33,794 nt of DNA from an uncultured Bacilli bacterium (GTDB lineage: Bacteria; Bacillota_I; Bacilli_A; RF39; UBA660): positions 1-33,794 of the forward strand of contig CAJUKM010000010.1 in NCBI GenBank assembly GCA_910587535.1, written 5' to 3'. The position numbers were made by a program, and so were the translations under genes. Under the pieces are notes generated by a model. The model was not told where the DNA came from and made no database searches. It saw only the letters and a list, made by a program, of their open reading frames with translations. Of this stretch, positions 1-8,790 are shown piece after piece. Positions within the stretch are counted from its first letter, which is position 1. The number at the start of each line of letters is the position of its first letter.

Positions 1-9
1 ACCTGTCAT
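1..9 (-). CDS. Probable start of a gene running off the left edge
   Basis: Only three codons (Met-Thr-Gly) are visible on the minus strand, so no function can be given. The ATG at 9-7 follows an AGGATGGTG-type ribosome-binding sequence at about 16-24 and a good promoter at 30-58. Together these make a start codon here more likely than chance. A GTG six bases upstream of the ATG is an alternative start. Confidence 0.4.
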
Positions 10-29
10 ACTCACACCATCCTATGATA

Positions 30-58
30 AGTATAACATCAATGAGTATTTTTAACAA
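30..58 (-). promoter_or_regulatory. Promoter for the gene leaving the left edge
   Basis: On the minus strand, TTGTTA (58-53) and TATACT (35-30) are separated by 17 bases. A TG dinucleotide one base before the -10 gives an extended -10 (TGTTATACT). It lies between the strong terminator at 101-142 and the ATG at 9. Confidence 0.55.
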
Positions 59-100
59 TCAAAAGAAGAGTCTTTTACATTTCATGAATATTTTCCAATT

Positions 101-142
101 AAAAAAATAAGAGTTTAGTTTCCATAAACGTCTTATTTTTTT
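101..142 (-). terminator. Intrinsic terminator after the AMP-binding operon
   Basis: The minus strand forms a long hairpin: a 12-bp outer stem (A-run plus TAAGA against TCTTA plus T-run), a one-base bulge, a 5-bp inner stem GTTTA/TAAAC and a TGGAAAC loop. The A-run before it and T-run after it could make it act in both directions. It lies 16 bases after the stop codon at 158. Confidence 0.85.
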
Positions 143-157
143 GCTTCATTAACAAAA

Positions 158-2044
158 CTATTCGAGCTTCATACTCTTCTGAGATTTTATAAATTCATTA
201 TATTTTTGACCAGAAACTAATTTCGGTTCTCCTAACCCATTTAAACGAACCTTATACGTTCCAATGAGTCCCTCTTGAATTAAATCATTAGGACTTCTTT
301 TTATACATCCAGTGAGAGGAAATCCATCTTTATTTGTTCTAAATTTATAAACTATTCTATCTAAGATATCATTTGGTAAAGCTCTTGCCAATCTTCTTTC
401 TATATCTAAAAGAGCAAATCTCTCACTGTAACTTACTCCTGGTTGATATTCTATGTGTGCAACGTATAAACCATCTACTTCGACAACAGAACAAGACATA
501 ATTCTCTTTGAGTCTTTCAATATCTCATCTTCGATGTAATATAGTGGAATAGATTTTTCTTCTTTAGGAATTCTACCCTTTAAATGAATTCCTCCTAATT
601 CATCCATAAAAGCGTATAAGTGGAATGAACCATAAACTTTACCATGTTCGTCAGTTCTAAAAAATCTCTCATTAGCTTCATCATTGTTAGAGTATTTAAC
701 CATGCTGCAAGGCGAATTGGCAACTAGTTCACCATGCTCATATGGTTTACAATGTTTTCCATCTTTATCTAAGATTGCCCAATCGACCATTCTATAAGTT
801 TTGTATCCAGTTGTAGTTTTAAATGCTCTGTTTGGCATACCATCCATTAATTTTTTAAATGGTAAAAAGAATATTCCACTGTGTTCGCAATCACCACCAG
901 CCATTCCTATTGGTAACGTCAGCAATCCTTTAGTAAATTTATGTCCTGCCTTATACTTTCTAAACCCTTTATTTATAAATTTCTCTTCTCCACTAGATGT
1001 AGGTTCTCCGATACAAAAAGCTGCCAATAAAAAGCTTAAATCTGGCTTACTACTTTTTTCTTCGTTATAATCTTTTATGGCTTGTATCCAATTACTAGTC
1101 GTTTCAGCACACATATTTGGTTTGTTTATTTGCAAAGAACGCGAGAAAAAGTGCGAATTTCTTATATATTCTAGAGCAATTTCTTGTTCTTGAGAAAAAC
1201 CATCTGATATCGTAGAAACCAAACTAGTATTAGAAAACGTCGGAATACCAGCATATGCTCTTACACCTACTAATCTCGTAGTATCACCACCGAGATAATG
1301 TGCTAATCCCATAGCGATATAAGTACTGACTCTGTGTTCAATCATATTAGGTCTCTTAGAATTTGTAGTCCCACTCGAATATGTTTTCGTAAATATATCC
1401 CATAGAGATGAGGTTTCTTCAATCTGACCATCATAATTTTCTCCACTTGCCTCAAACTCAAATGAATCTAAAATTTTAGGATAAGAAACACTTTTAGAGC
1501 ACAGATCTTTAAACATGTTTACCTTATTTTGCCCATCATAAAAATCTTTCTCTAAAACATAATATGGATTTCCACCCTTTGGATAAGAATCAGTAAGAGA
1601 AAACATTACGATTCTATCGATATCTGTTTTTGGTATGATATCTTTTAATTTACTAAACATATCATCGGTTACGAATAAAGTTCCAGCGTCAGTGCTTTTT
1701 ATTATTTCTTCAATGTATTCTGTAGCGAATTCATTTCCAAATAAATTTATTCTAGCGCCGATCAAGCTAGCTGCAATTATTATATATATAGTTTCTGGGC
1801 ATAAATTCAAACACATTGGTATTTCCATACCCTTTTTTATCCCCATCTGTTTTAAAGAGGCGGCATATTTAAAAGCTTTTGCAAACATTTCCCCATACTT
1901 TATAGTATTTCCTCTATAAAATAATGCTGACTTTTCTAAATTATTTTTATTGATTTCGATTAAATATCTAGCCCAACTCATGTTATATTTCTTTCTCATT
2001 ATTTCCATGAATTCTTCTCTCAATTTATTACTGTTTTTTTTCAT
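158..2044 (-). CDS. Divergent AMP-binding (ANL superfamily) adenylate-forming enzyme
   Basis: Member of the acyl-CoA synthetase / NRPS adenylation / luciferase superfamily, which activates carboxylates as acyl-adenylates. At 628 residues it is somewhat longer than usual. The phosphate-binding A3 loop is clear (TYSSGTTNSKRP, 221-232). An A5-like segment reads GGDCEHSG (383-390), far from the usual YGxTE. The hinge region is recognisable as FMDELGGIHLKGR (479-491). The C-terminal A10 motif reads PLTGCIKR (576-583): where family members have GKIxR, this has GCIKR, so the canonical catalytic lysine aligns with Cys580 and a lysine sits two residues later. The ATG follows AGGAAG. It starts 15 bases after its paralog at 2060 and is surely co-transcribed with it. 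The substrate cannot be predicted; the nucleotide loop suggests it still binds ATP. Confidence 0.85.
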   Translation of the reverse strand: MKKNSNKLREEFMEIMRKKYNMSWARYLIEINKNNLEKSALFYRGNTIKYGEMFAKAFKYAASLKQMGIKKGMEIPMCLNLCPETIYIIIAASLIGARINLFGNEFATEYIEEIIKSTDAGTLFVTDDMFSKLKDIIPKTDIDRIVMFSLTDSYPKGGNPYYVLEKDFYDGQNKVNMFKDLCSKSVSYPKILDSFEFEASGENYDGQIEETSSLWDIFTKTYSSGTTNSKRPNMIEHRVSTYIAMGLAHYLGGDTTRLVGVRAYAGIPTFSNTSLVSTISDGFSQEQEIALEYIRNSHFFSRSLQINKPNMCAETTSNWIQAIKDYNEEKSSKPDLSFLLAAFCIGEPTSSGEEKFINKGFRKYKAGHKFTKGLLTLPIGMAGGDCEHSGIFFLPFKKLMDGMPNRAFKTTTGYKTYRMVDWAILDKDGKHCKPYEHGELVANSPCSMVKYSNNDEANERFFRTDEHGKVYGSFHLYAFMDELGGIHLKGRIPKEEKSIPLYYIEDEILKDSKRIMSCSVVEVDGLYVAHIEYQPGVSYSERFALLDIERRLARALPNDILDRIVYKFRTNKDGFPLTGCIKRSPNDLIQEGLIGTYKVRLNGLGEPKLVSGQKYNEFIKSQKSMKLE

Positions 2045-2059
2045 TTTTCCACTTCCTAC

Positions 2060-3526
2060 TTATATATTTTTAAATGCCAACATAAAAGTCTTGGCATCAC
2101 TTTTTACCCACTCTTCTATTTCTCTATAACTAAGTAAAACATCTAAAGATTCTTTCTTTAAGTTTTCTTTATCTAAATTTCTATAAGCTTTTATTTGACC
2201 ATATGCCATCTGATTTACTAAAAAATAAATAGAATCTTTTAATTCGTCTGGCAACGTATCATTTAGTTTTATGACGATATCTTTTAGAATTCTCTCGTCT
2301 TCACTTCTCTCTCCTAGAAAAGAAAGCTCGATGTCTATAAGAACTACTTTTTTATTTAACTCATCGCCTAAAAATACGGAAGCAGACAATACTTCATCGC
2401 TACTTTCCAAGATATATTTCTCTAGTAAAGAAAGAGGATATTCACAATTTCCTAATTCCTCAATCGATATACTTTTAGGCTCTTGTCTAGTTGCAACTTC
2501 AAAACTTCTTATTTTTAAATTGCCACCACTATAATTAGCACATCCAAATCTGTGATCACGTGCTATCTTTTTAAAAAAACTTTTTTCCCTTGGCAAAAGA
2601 CCTTCGGTTATTTTGACTTTTTTTAGTTGAGGACATATTGCTTTTTTAACTTGTTTTACAGTACTCAATTCATAACATATTTTATACCAGTGTTCTATAC
2701 CACAATAAATTGTATTTGGTTTATTGAGCAGTAAACTATAAGAAAGCAAATTTTTATTTACCATTGATTCACATATGATCGTCGCACCATTTAATATTGG
2801 ATTTATGATGCCATCTACTATCCCTAAAATACTACTTTTTGAATAATAGCATAATACTTTTCCTAAACCGCATTCACTATTTATGACACACATATCCATG
2901 AGATCATTACCAGTATAAGGAACAAAAAGTTTACATTCTCTATCATAAATGCACATTAGAACATCATTCAAAGAAACGTTTTCGAATGGAAGTATACATG
3001 ATAATACATCTGAATAATACGGATCATAATACAATCCTGAAACGGCAAAACTAGTCCCAGATATAATATTTCTTCCCGAATTAGCGAAGTGATTTTCCAA
3101 ACTGCTATCTTTTTGAACATCATAAGAAAACAAAACCACTTCTTCTATTTCTATACTAGATAGTTCTTTTAGTAAACTTTTATCATATGTATCTATACTA
3201 CAAAATAGCATTTTAATTTTATCTGGACCACTTTGCATCATAAATTTGTCTAATTTTTCTTCTGGAGAAAGAGGTATGAAAATACAGCCTAAACGGATGC
3301 TAGCCAGTAATAGATATATAAAATCAGAGGAAAAAGACATCCTAGTAACTAAATAATCGCCTTTTTTTACACCTTTTTTATGAAGAGCTAAAACATATGA
3401 CTCACTCCTTGCAAGAAGTTTTAAATAATTTATAGAGTGATTCCCATATTCTATTGCCGTTTTATCGGAATTCTTTCGAATTATCGATAGTAATTGACTC
3501 CACATAGTTAGTTCAATATTTTCCAC
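2060..3526 (-). CDS. Degenerate ANL-superfamily protein, possible pseudoenzyme partner
   Basis: Its N-terminal fold resembles adenylate-forming enzymes: an early YLLLASIRLGCIFIPLSP segment (71-88) matches the equivalent IIIAASLIGARINLFG of the downstream gene, and the C-terminal regions also align (LPDELKDSIYF against LPNDILDRIVY). The glycine/serine/threonine-rich A3 loop is not recognisable, and the A10 position reads YGQIKA (442-447), glutamine replacing lysine. It is therefore likely catalytically weak or inactive, perhaps a binding or regulatory partner of the 628-residue protein. Start is GTG at 3526, chosen for the GTGAGG ribosome-binding sequence about nine bases upstream; an in-frame ATG lies 21 bases further in. 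It is first in a two-gene operon. Confidence 0.75.
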   Translation of the reverse strand: MENIELTMWSQLLSIIRKNSDKTAIEYGNHSINYLKLLARSESYVLALHKKGVKKGDYLVTRMSFSSDFIYLLLASIRLGCIFIPLSPEEKLDKFMMQSGPDKIKMLFCSIDTYDKSLLKELSSIEIEEVVLFSYDVQKDSSLENHFANSGRNIISGTSFAVSGLYYDPYYSDVLSCILPFENVSLNDVLMCIYDRECKLFVPYTGNDLMDMCVINSECGLGKVLCYYSKSSILGIVDGIINPILNGATIICESMVNKNLLSYSLLLNKPNTIYCGIEHWYKICYELSTVKQVKKAICPQLKKVKITEGLLPREKSFFKKIARDHRFGCANYSGGNLKIRSFEVATRQEPKSISIEELGNCEYPLSLLEKYILESSDEVLSASVFLGDELNKKVVLIDIELSFLGERSEDERILKDIVIKLNDTLPDELKDSIYFLVNQMAYGQIKAYRNLDKENLKKESLDVLLSYREIEEWVKSDAKTFMLAFKNI

Positions 3527-3551
3527 GAATTTGGCCTCACTTTACACTTTA

Positions 3552-3581
3552 ATTATAACAAAATTTGTTAATCTATATCAA
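3552..3581 (-). promoter_or_regulatory. Promoter of the AMP-binding operon
   Basis: Minus strand: TTGATA (3581-3576), 18-base spacer, TATAAT (3557-3552), with an extended -10 (TGTTATAAT). It lies in the 73-base gap between the 465-residue gene and the GTG start at 3526. Confidence 0.7.
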
Positions 3582-3599
3582 CATTACCTTAAATGAATT

Positions 3600-4997
3600 T
3601 TAACTGAGAGGTATATTTGCTAAGCTTTTATCATCTTTTTCTGAATTATTATTGCATTCCCCTTCTCTAACTTTTGCAATAGCATCTTCTAAAAGTTCTA
3701 AGTCGGATGCTAATTCTTCATACTGTTTGCATTCTTTAATCTTTCTCGTTATAACTAGTTCTAATGCTGTTTCTTTTTTTAACAGTTCACTTCCTGGAGT
3801 TCTGATTACTAGGGTTGCCTGATTATCACTTCTCTCTCTCACATAATCTCCTGCTATTTTATATAACTCTACTAATTCTGTTTCACAACCTTGATATGGA
3901 TAAGTAGTAATTCTTCTAACTTGTTCGAATATGAAATTCAAAAAAGGATCTACTGTCTCTATAGTATCTATACCGAGATATCTCAATCTTTCTTCTATAA
4001 ATTCTTTTTTTACTATTTCAGAACCATTTCTAATCAAACCTTTATTTGGATTTTTAGAAAAAGTCGCCATTTCTATATCTGTAAGTTCGTTTAAAAAACT
4101 TACAATATCGATTGGTATTCCTTCGATTACTTCTTTCCTTTTTTGATCGATATATCTCTTAGAAAGGTTTTCTAAATCTATTAACTCTTGATGGTATTTT
4201 TCTGCACCTAAAGTTCTTATGTATTCTATGTCAGCTAGTATAAATTTAATAAAAGGTTCAACATTACGCTCAGGAAGCTTTATCGGTTCACTAGCACCTT
4301 CCAAAAAGAAATTGTGACGATCGTTGTAATCTTTTATAAAGCTCTTCCAAACATATTCTAGCCAGCCTCTTTGGATGGTATCTATCTCATCATTATAAGC
4401 AAATGTTCCATATCTATGAATCTGCCACTTTTTAGTAGCTTTTAAAAAGTTTAGTTTCATTTTTGATTTAAACGGCAAAGGTAATTCTAATTTTTCTAAA
4501 ATTTCAAATTTTTTAGTAATCATCACAGAAAAGATTCTCGCTGCATCTTTATTAGTTTTATCATCTATTACTAGTCCCGCAAGTACATATCTTTTGAGAA
4601 TACTCCTACAGTCTTCGATATTATTTACTAATTGGCGAGATTCCTCTAATAATCTTTCTATAGATTCTCTTATGAAGACTTTTTTCTTTTCAAAAGTCTT
4701 TATTAAATGATTGATTGCAGTAAAGAAAGGATCATCTAGGCTAATGTTCTCTGCAAAAAAAATATTGACAGATCTTAATTCTTTAAAACCATTACGGGTT
4801 ATTACAATATACTCAATTTTTAAAACTCTTTTAGATAAAAATACGATGTCATATATTCCATTATTATCGATTGCTTGTTCTAAGTCTTTGACAAACTCTA
4901 CATGATAAGTCATGGATTCATCTCTGTCAATAACTTTATCAAATTTAAAATAATAAATATCCATTGAAGGTGTTACCCGTGTCACTATAATTTTCAT
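3600..4997 (-). CDS. Unrecognised soluble protein, paralog of the 494-residue protein upstream of rpoB
   Basis: I do not recognise a known family. The protein has 465 residues and no membrane segment. The first ~100 residues look beta-rich and end in DPFFTAINHLIKTF (89-102); the rest is helical and charged. It is homologous to the 494-residue protein at 12736-14220: both start with an S-M-I/Y-Y strand, both end the N-domain in DPxFxxxxxxLKxxF, and the C-terminal block TTYPYQGCETELVELYKIA (364-382) matches LTFPYDGYETEINELLKIA there. The ATG at 4997 has AAAGGA about ten bases upstream and a promoter just downstream of the rpoC terminator, so it is its own unit. The C-terminal tail is low-complexity and polar. 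Function unknown. Confidence 0.8.
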   Translation of the reverse strand: MKIIVTRVTPSMDIYYFKFDKVIDRDESMTYHVEFVKDLEQAIDNNGIYDIVFLSKRVLKIEYIVITRNGFKELRSVNIFFAENISLDDPFFTAINHLIKTFEKKKVFIRESIERLLEESRQLVNNIEDCRSILKRYVLAGLVIDDKTNKDAARIFSVMITKKFEILEKLELPLPFKSKMKLNFLKATKKWQIHRYGTFAYNDEIDTIQRGWLEYVWKSFIKDYNDRHNFFLEGASEPIKLPERNVEPFIKFILADIEYIRTLGAEKYHQELIDLENLSKRYIDQKRKEVIEGIPIDIVSFLNELTDIEMATFSKNPNKGLIRNGSEIVKKEFIEERLRYLGIDTIETVDPFLNFIFEQVRRITTYPYQGCETELVELYKIAGDYVRERSDNQATLVIRTPGSELLKKETALELVITRKIKECKQYEELASDLELLEDAIAKVREGECNNNSEKDDKSLANIPLS

Positions 4998-5024
4998 GAT
5001 AAAACAGTCCTTTACTAAATAAAT

Positions 5025-5053
5025 ATAATAAACTGTAATATAACAAAATGCAA
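5025..5053 (-). promoter_or_regulatory. Promoter of the 465-residue gene, fused to the rpoC terminator
   Basis: Minus strand: TTGCAT (5053-5048), 17-base spacer, TATTAT (5030-5025). The -35 begins one base after the T-tract of the rpoC terminator. Confidence 0.65.
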
Positions 5054-5054
5054 G

Positions 5055-5082
5055 AAAAAAGAAAGCACTAATCAGTACTTTC
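5055..5082 (-). terminator. rpoC intrinsic terminator overlapping the stop codon
   Basis: Minus strand: GAAAGTACT / AGTGCTTTC, a 9-bp stem with one G-T pair and a GATT loop, followed by six T. The upstream arm encodes the last rpoC codons, and the TAG stop (5070-5068) spans the loop and the downstream arm. Confidence 0.85.
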
Positions 5083-8000
5083 TTCAGTATTTTCTTCTAA
5101 TTCCAAAGATGTCTGTTCAGCATCGACGATTTCGCTTTCGATATTTTGATCTGCTTCATCATCTAAGAACTTTTCTTCTAATACTTCGCTCGGATCGTCG
5201 GATAAGAATTCTTTCTCGAGTTCGATATGGACATCTGAATATTCTCTAGCACCAGTTCCAGCTGGTATGAGTTTACCGATGATGACGTTTTCTTTAAGTC
5301 CTTGTAGATAATCTACTTTACCTCTGATTGAGGCATCTGTTAGAACTCTAGTAGTCTCTTGGAATGATGCTGCTGATAGGAACGAATCGGTCTCTAGCGA
5401 ACTCTTCGTAATTCCTAGAAGAACAGGTCTTCCAGTTGCAGGAACTTTTCCTTCTAATATGACAGGTTTATTTCTCTCAGTAAATTCTCTTATTGATACA
5501 GTTAATCCTGCCACCATATCGGAGTCATTTCCCTCTACTATACGCATTTTATTGATCATACGACTTGCGATGATTTCGATATGTTTATCTGACACATCGA
5601 CACCTTGAGATTTATATACTTTTTGAACTTCTTCCAATATATACTCTTGAGTAGTAATTGGGTCAGTTACGACTAATAACTCTTTAGGACTTATTGCACC
5701 TTCAGTTAGTTTATCACCTGCATTTACTTCACTACCGACCTCTACACATACTTTTGCAGCATAGCTCGTCATGTGTTCTTTAGCAGTGATGTCGTTCTCG
5801 ACTACTATTCTATATTTTCCATTGACTGGTTCTATTAAAGTAACCTTACCAGTTATCTCAGAAATAGTAGCCTTTCCTTTTGGTATACGTGCTTCGAACA
5901 ATTCTTCAACACGTGGTAAACCTTGTGTGATATCTCCAGCGCCGGCTACACCACCCTCGTGGAAAGTACGCATCGTAAGCTGTGTACCAGGCTCACCGAT
6001 AGATTGAGCAGCCATTATTCCGACAGCTTCGCCTTTTTCTACTGTTATACCTGTAGCTAAGTTTCTACCATAACACTTACGGCATATTCCATTAGCACAT
6101 TTACACGTAAGAACGCTTCTGATTTCGACGGTCTTAACTCCCGCTTTCGCAATTTTCTTAGCGATAGACTCTGTAATTTCACAACCCTTGTCTATTATAG
6201 TAGCTTTAGTCTCTGGGTTTATGACTTTCTTAGCTGTAAATCTTCCTACTATACGGCTCTCTAGAGACTCAATTACAGATCCACTCTTAGTATCGATGAT
6301 ATCTGCTACTCTCAATCCTGCAAGAGCACCACAATCGTCCTCTCTGATTATGATATCTTGAACGACATCTACTAGACGTCTAGTCAAATATCCTGAGTTT
6401 GCCGTTTTTAACGCAGTATCGGCATTACCTTTACGCGCTCCGTGTGATGATAAGAAGAATTCGTTGACGGATAGACCTTCACGGAAGTTTGCAGTGATCG
6501 GAATCTCTAGTGATTCTCCGTTAGGTTTTGCCATCAAACCACGCATTCCTGACATCTGATTGAACTGTGAATCAGATCCACGCGCACCAGAGTTTTTCAT
6601 CATGAATACTGGATTGTGCATGTCAGTTTTAGCATAACCTTGTAGTTCAGCACCTACTTGCTTAGTAACTTCTTGCCAAACGTCACAAACTTGTTTATGG
6701 CGTTCATCTTCAGTTATCAATCCGCGTTTGAATTGCTTGTTTATCTTGTCGACTTTCTCTTGTCCAGTAGCTACATATTCTGCTTTGTGCTGACTAGTAA
6801 CGATATCTGATATCGAAATAGTGACACCTGCTATTGTAGAGTATTTGAAACCTAAATCTTTTAAGTTATCCAAATATACGCTAGTTTCTGTAGTTTTATA
6901 TCTGTCATATACTTGAGCGATCAAAGACTTCAAATGCTTTTTACCGAATGGCTCTGCCAAAGGTATAGCAGCAACTGCATTTTTGATGTCGACTCCTAAA
7001 TCGATAAAATACACATCAGGTGTGATACCTTCGATATTGTTTTTCGTCGGTTCGTTGACATAAGGGAAAGAGTCTGGAAGTATTTCGTTAAATAAAATCT
7101 TACCAGGAGTCGTAACTAAATATTTTCCTCTTTGTTCCTCTGTGAACACTTTATGTTTAAACGAATTTACAGGTACTACTATTCTAGTTTGAAGAGTTAC
7201 TTCTCTTCTCTCATAAGCCATCAAAGCTTCGTTAGTATTCTTGTAAACCTTACCTTCGTTTGGCATGCCGGCATCTTCCATAGTTATATAGTAGTTACCG
7301 ATGATCATATCCTGTCCAGGTGTAACAACTGGAGTTCCATCGGCAGGTTTTAGGATATTGTTGCTAGCGAGCATCAACACTCTAGCTTCTGCCATTGCTT
7401 CTTCTGATAATGGAACGTGAATAGCCATTTGGTCTCCATCGAAGTCGGCATTGAATCCACTACATACCATCGGATGTAGTCTTATAGCTTTACCACCGAT
7501 TAAGACAGGTTCGAACGCTTGGATAGAAAGTCTATGAAGAGTCGGAGCTCTGTTAAGTAAAACAGGATGTTCTTTTATGACATCTTCTACGATATCCCAA
7601 ACGCTGTCGTCTTTCGAATCGATGAGTCTCTTAGCACCCTTTATGTTGTGAGCAAGACCTCTTTCGACTAATTCGTGTATTACATGTGGTTTGAATAGCT
7701 CTAAAGCCATATCTTTAGGTACACCACATTGATATATCTTTAGACCAGGTCCAACAGCGATAACGCTACGACCAGAATAATCGACACGTTTACCTAATAA
7801 GTTTTGACGGAAACGTCCCTGTTTTCCTTTTAACATGCTAGATAAACTCTTAAGAGCTCTATTACCAGCTCCTGATACACTTCTTCCACGTCTTCCGTTA
7901 TCGAATAGTGTATCTACTGCTTCTTGAAGCATACGTTTTTCGTTTTGGACGATTATGCTAGGAGCGCCCAATTCCAAAAGTTTTTTAAGACGGTTATTGC

Positions 8001-8790
8001 GGTTTATAATTCTTCTATATAAGTCGTTTAAGTCGCTAGTTGCGAAACGCCCACCGTCTAACTGGATCATCGGACGTAACTCTGGTGGAATGACAGGAAT
8101 TGCATCCAAAATCATCCATTCAGGTCTATTTCCAGATTCGTCGAAAGACACTAGACATTCTAGTCTCTTTCCAAGACGAATTCTCTTTTGTCCTGTAGCA
8201 TTTTCTAGATCTTTTCTGATCTCTTCGATTTCAGCTTTGACATCGACTTTCAATAATAGTTCTTTGATAGCCTCTGCTCCCATTCCGACTTTGAACGTAT
8301 TGCCATATTTTTCATAATATGCGCGATATTCTTTATCGGATAGAGTCTGTTTTGCTTCTAATGGAGCTTTACCTGGATCTATTACTACATAGCTTACAAA
8401 GTATAAAACCTCTTCTAATTCTCTAGGACTCATGTCTAAAACTAATCCCATTTTAGAAGGAATACCTTTAAAGAACCAGATATGTGAACATGGAGAAGCT
8501 AACTCGATATGTCCCATACGTTCACGACGAACTTTGGCACGAGTTACTTCTACTCCACATCTATCACAAACTACATTTTTATAGCGTAATCTTTTATATT
8601 TTCCACAGGCACATTCGAAATCTTTCGTAGGCCCAAATATTTTTTCACAGAAGAGTCCATCTCTTTCTGGACGAAGGGTACGGTAGTTAATCGTCTCAGG
8701 TTTTTTTACTTCACCGTAAGACCAACTCCTGATCTTCTCAGGACTTGCGATGGCAATCTTAATACCTTTAAAATTGTTAACTTCTAGCAT
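5068..8790 (-). CDS. rpoC: DNA-directed RNA polymerase beta-prime subunit
   Basis: Catalytic subunit of RNA polymerase, 1240 residues, slightly longer than typical Firmicute RpoC. Visible landmarks: zinc site 1 (Cys60, Cys62, Cys75, Cys78), the Mg-binding catalytic loop NADFDGDQM (447-455), the bridge-helix and trigger-loop region with SIGEPGTQLTMRTFHEGG, and a second zinc cluster (CKCANGICRKC). The last ~45 residues form an acidic, probably disordered tail. The ATG overlaps the rpoB stop by one base (TAATG), implying translational coupling and balanced output of the two largest subunits. A terminator follows at once, so rpoC is last in its unit; the usual str-operon genes (rpsL, rpsG, fusA) are not downstream. 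Confidence 0.98.
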   Translation of the reverse strand: MLEVNNFKGIKIAIASPEKIRSWSYGEVKKPETINYRTLRPERDGLFCEKIFGPTKDFECACGKYKRLRYKNVVCDRCGVEVTRAKVRRERMGHIELASPCSHIWFFKGIPSKMGLVLDMSPRELEEVLYFVSYVVIDPGKAPLEAKQTLSDKEYRAYYEKYGNTFKVGMGAEAIKELLLKVDVKAEIEEIRKDLENATGQKRIRLGKRLECLVSFDESGNRPEWMILDAIPVIPPELRPMIQLDGGRFATSDLNDLYRRIINRNNRLKKLLELGAPSIIVQNEKRMLQEAVDTLFDNGRRGRSVSGAGNRALKSLSSMLKGKQGRFRQNLLGKRVDYSGRSVIAVGPGLKIYQCGVPKDMALELFKPHVIHELVERGLAHNIKGAKRLIDSKDDSVWDIVEDVIKEHPVLLNRAPTLHRLSIQAFEPVLIGGKAIRLHPMVCSGFNADFDGDQMAIHVPLSEEAMAEARVLMLASNNILKPADGTPVVTPGQDMIIGNYYITMEDAGMPNEGKVYKNTNEALMAYERREVTLQTRIVVPVNSFKHKVFTEEQRGKYLVTTPGKILFNEILPDSFPYVNEPTKNNIEGITPDVYFIDLGVDIKNAVAAIPLAEPFGKKHLKSLIAQVYDRYKTTETSVYLDNLKDLGFKYSTIAGVTISISDIVTSQHKAEYVATGQEKVDKINKQFKRGLITEDERHKQVCDVWQEVTKQVGAELQGYAKTDMHNPVFMMKNSGARGSDSQFNQMSGMRGLMAKPNGESLEIPITANFREGLSVNEFFLSSHGARKGNADTALKTANSGYLTRRLVDVVQDIIIREDDCGALAGLRVADIIDTKSGSVIESLESRIVGRFTAKKVINPETKATIIDKGCEITESIAKKIAKAGVKTVEIRSVLTCKCANGICRKCYGRNLATGITVEKGEAVGIMAAQSIGEPGTQLTMRTFHEGGVAGAGDITQGLPRVEELFEARIPKGKATISEITGKVTLIEPVNGKYRIVVENDITAKEHMTSYAAKVCVEVGSEVNAGDKLTEGAISPKELLVVTDPITTQEYILEEVQKVYKSQGVDVSDKHIEIIASRMINKMRIVEGNDSDMVAGLTVSIREFTERNKPVILEGKVPATGRPVLLGITKSSLETDSFLSAASFQETTRVLTDASIRGKVDYLQGLKENVIIGKLIPAGTGAREYSDVHIELEKEFLSDDPSEVLEEKFLDDEADQNIESEIVDAEQTSLELEENTEESTD

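Noticed and set aside
7955..8317. Plus-strand 120-codon frame opposite rpoC
   Set aside because: Lies wholly within rpoC coding sequence and shows no initiation signals or recognisable domain.
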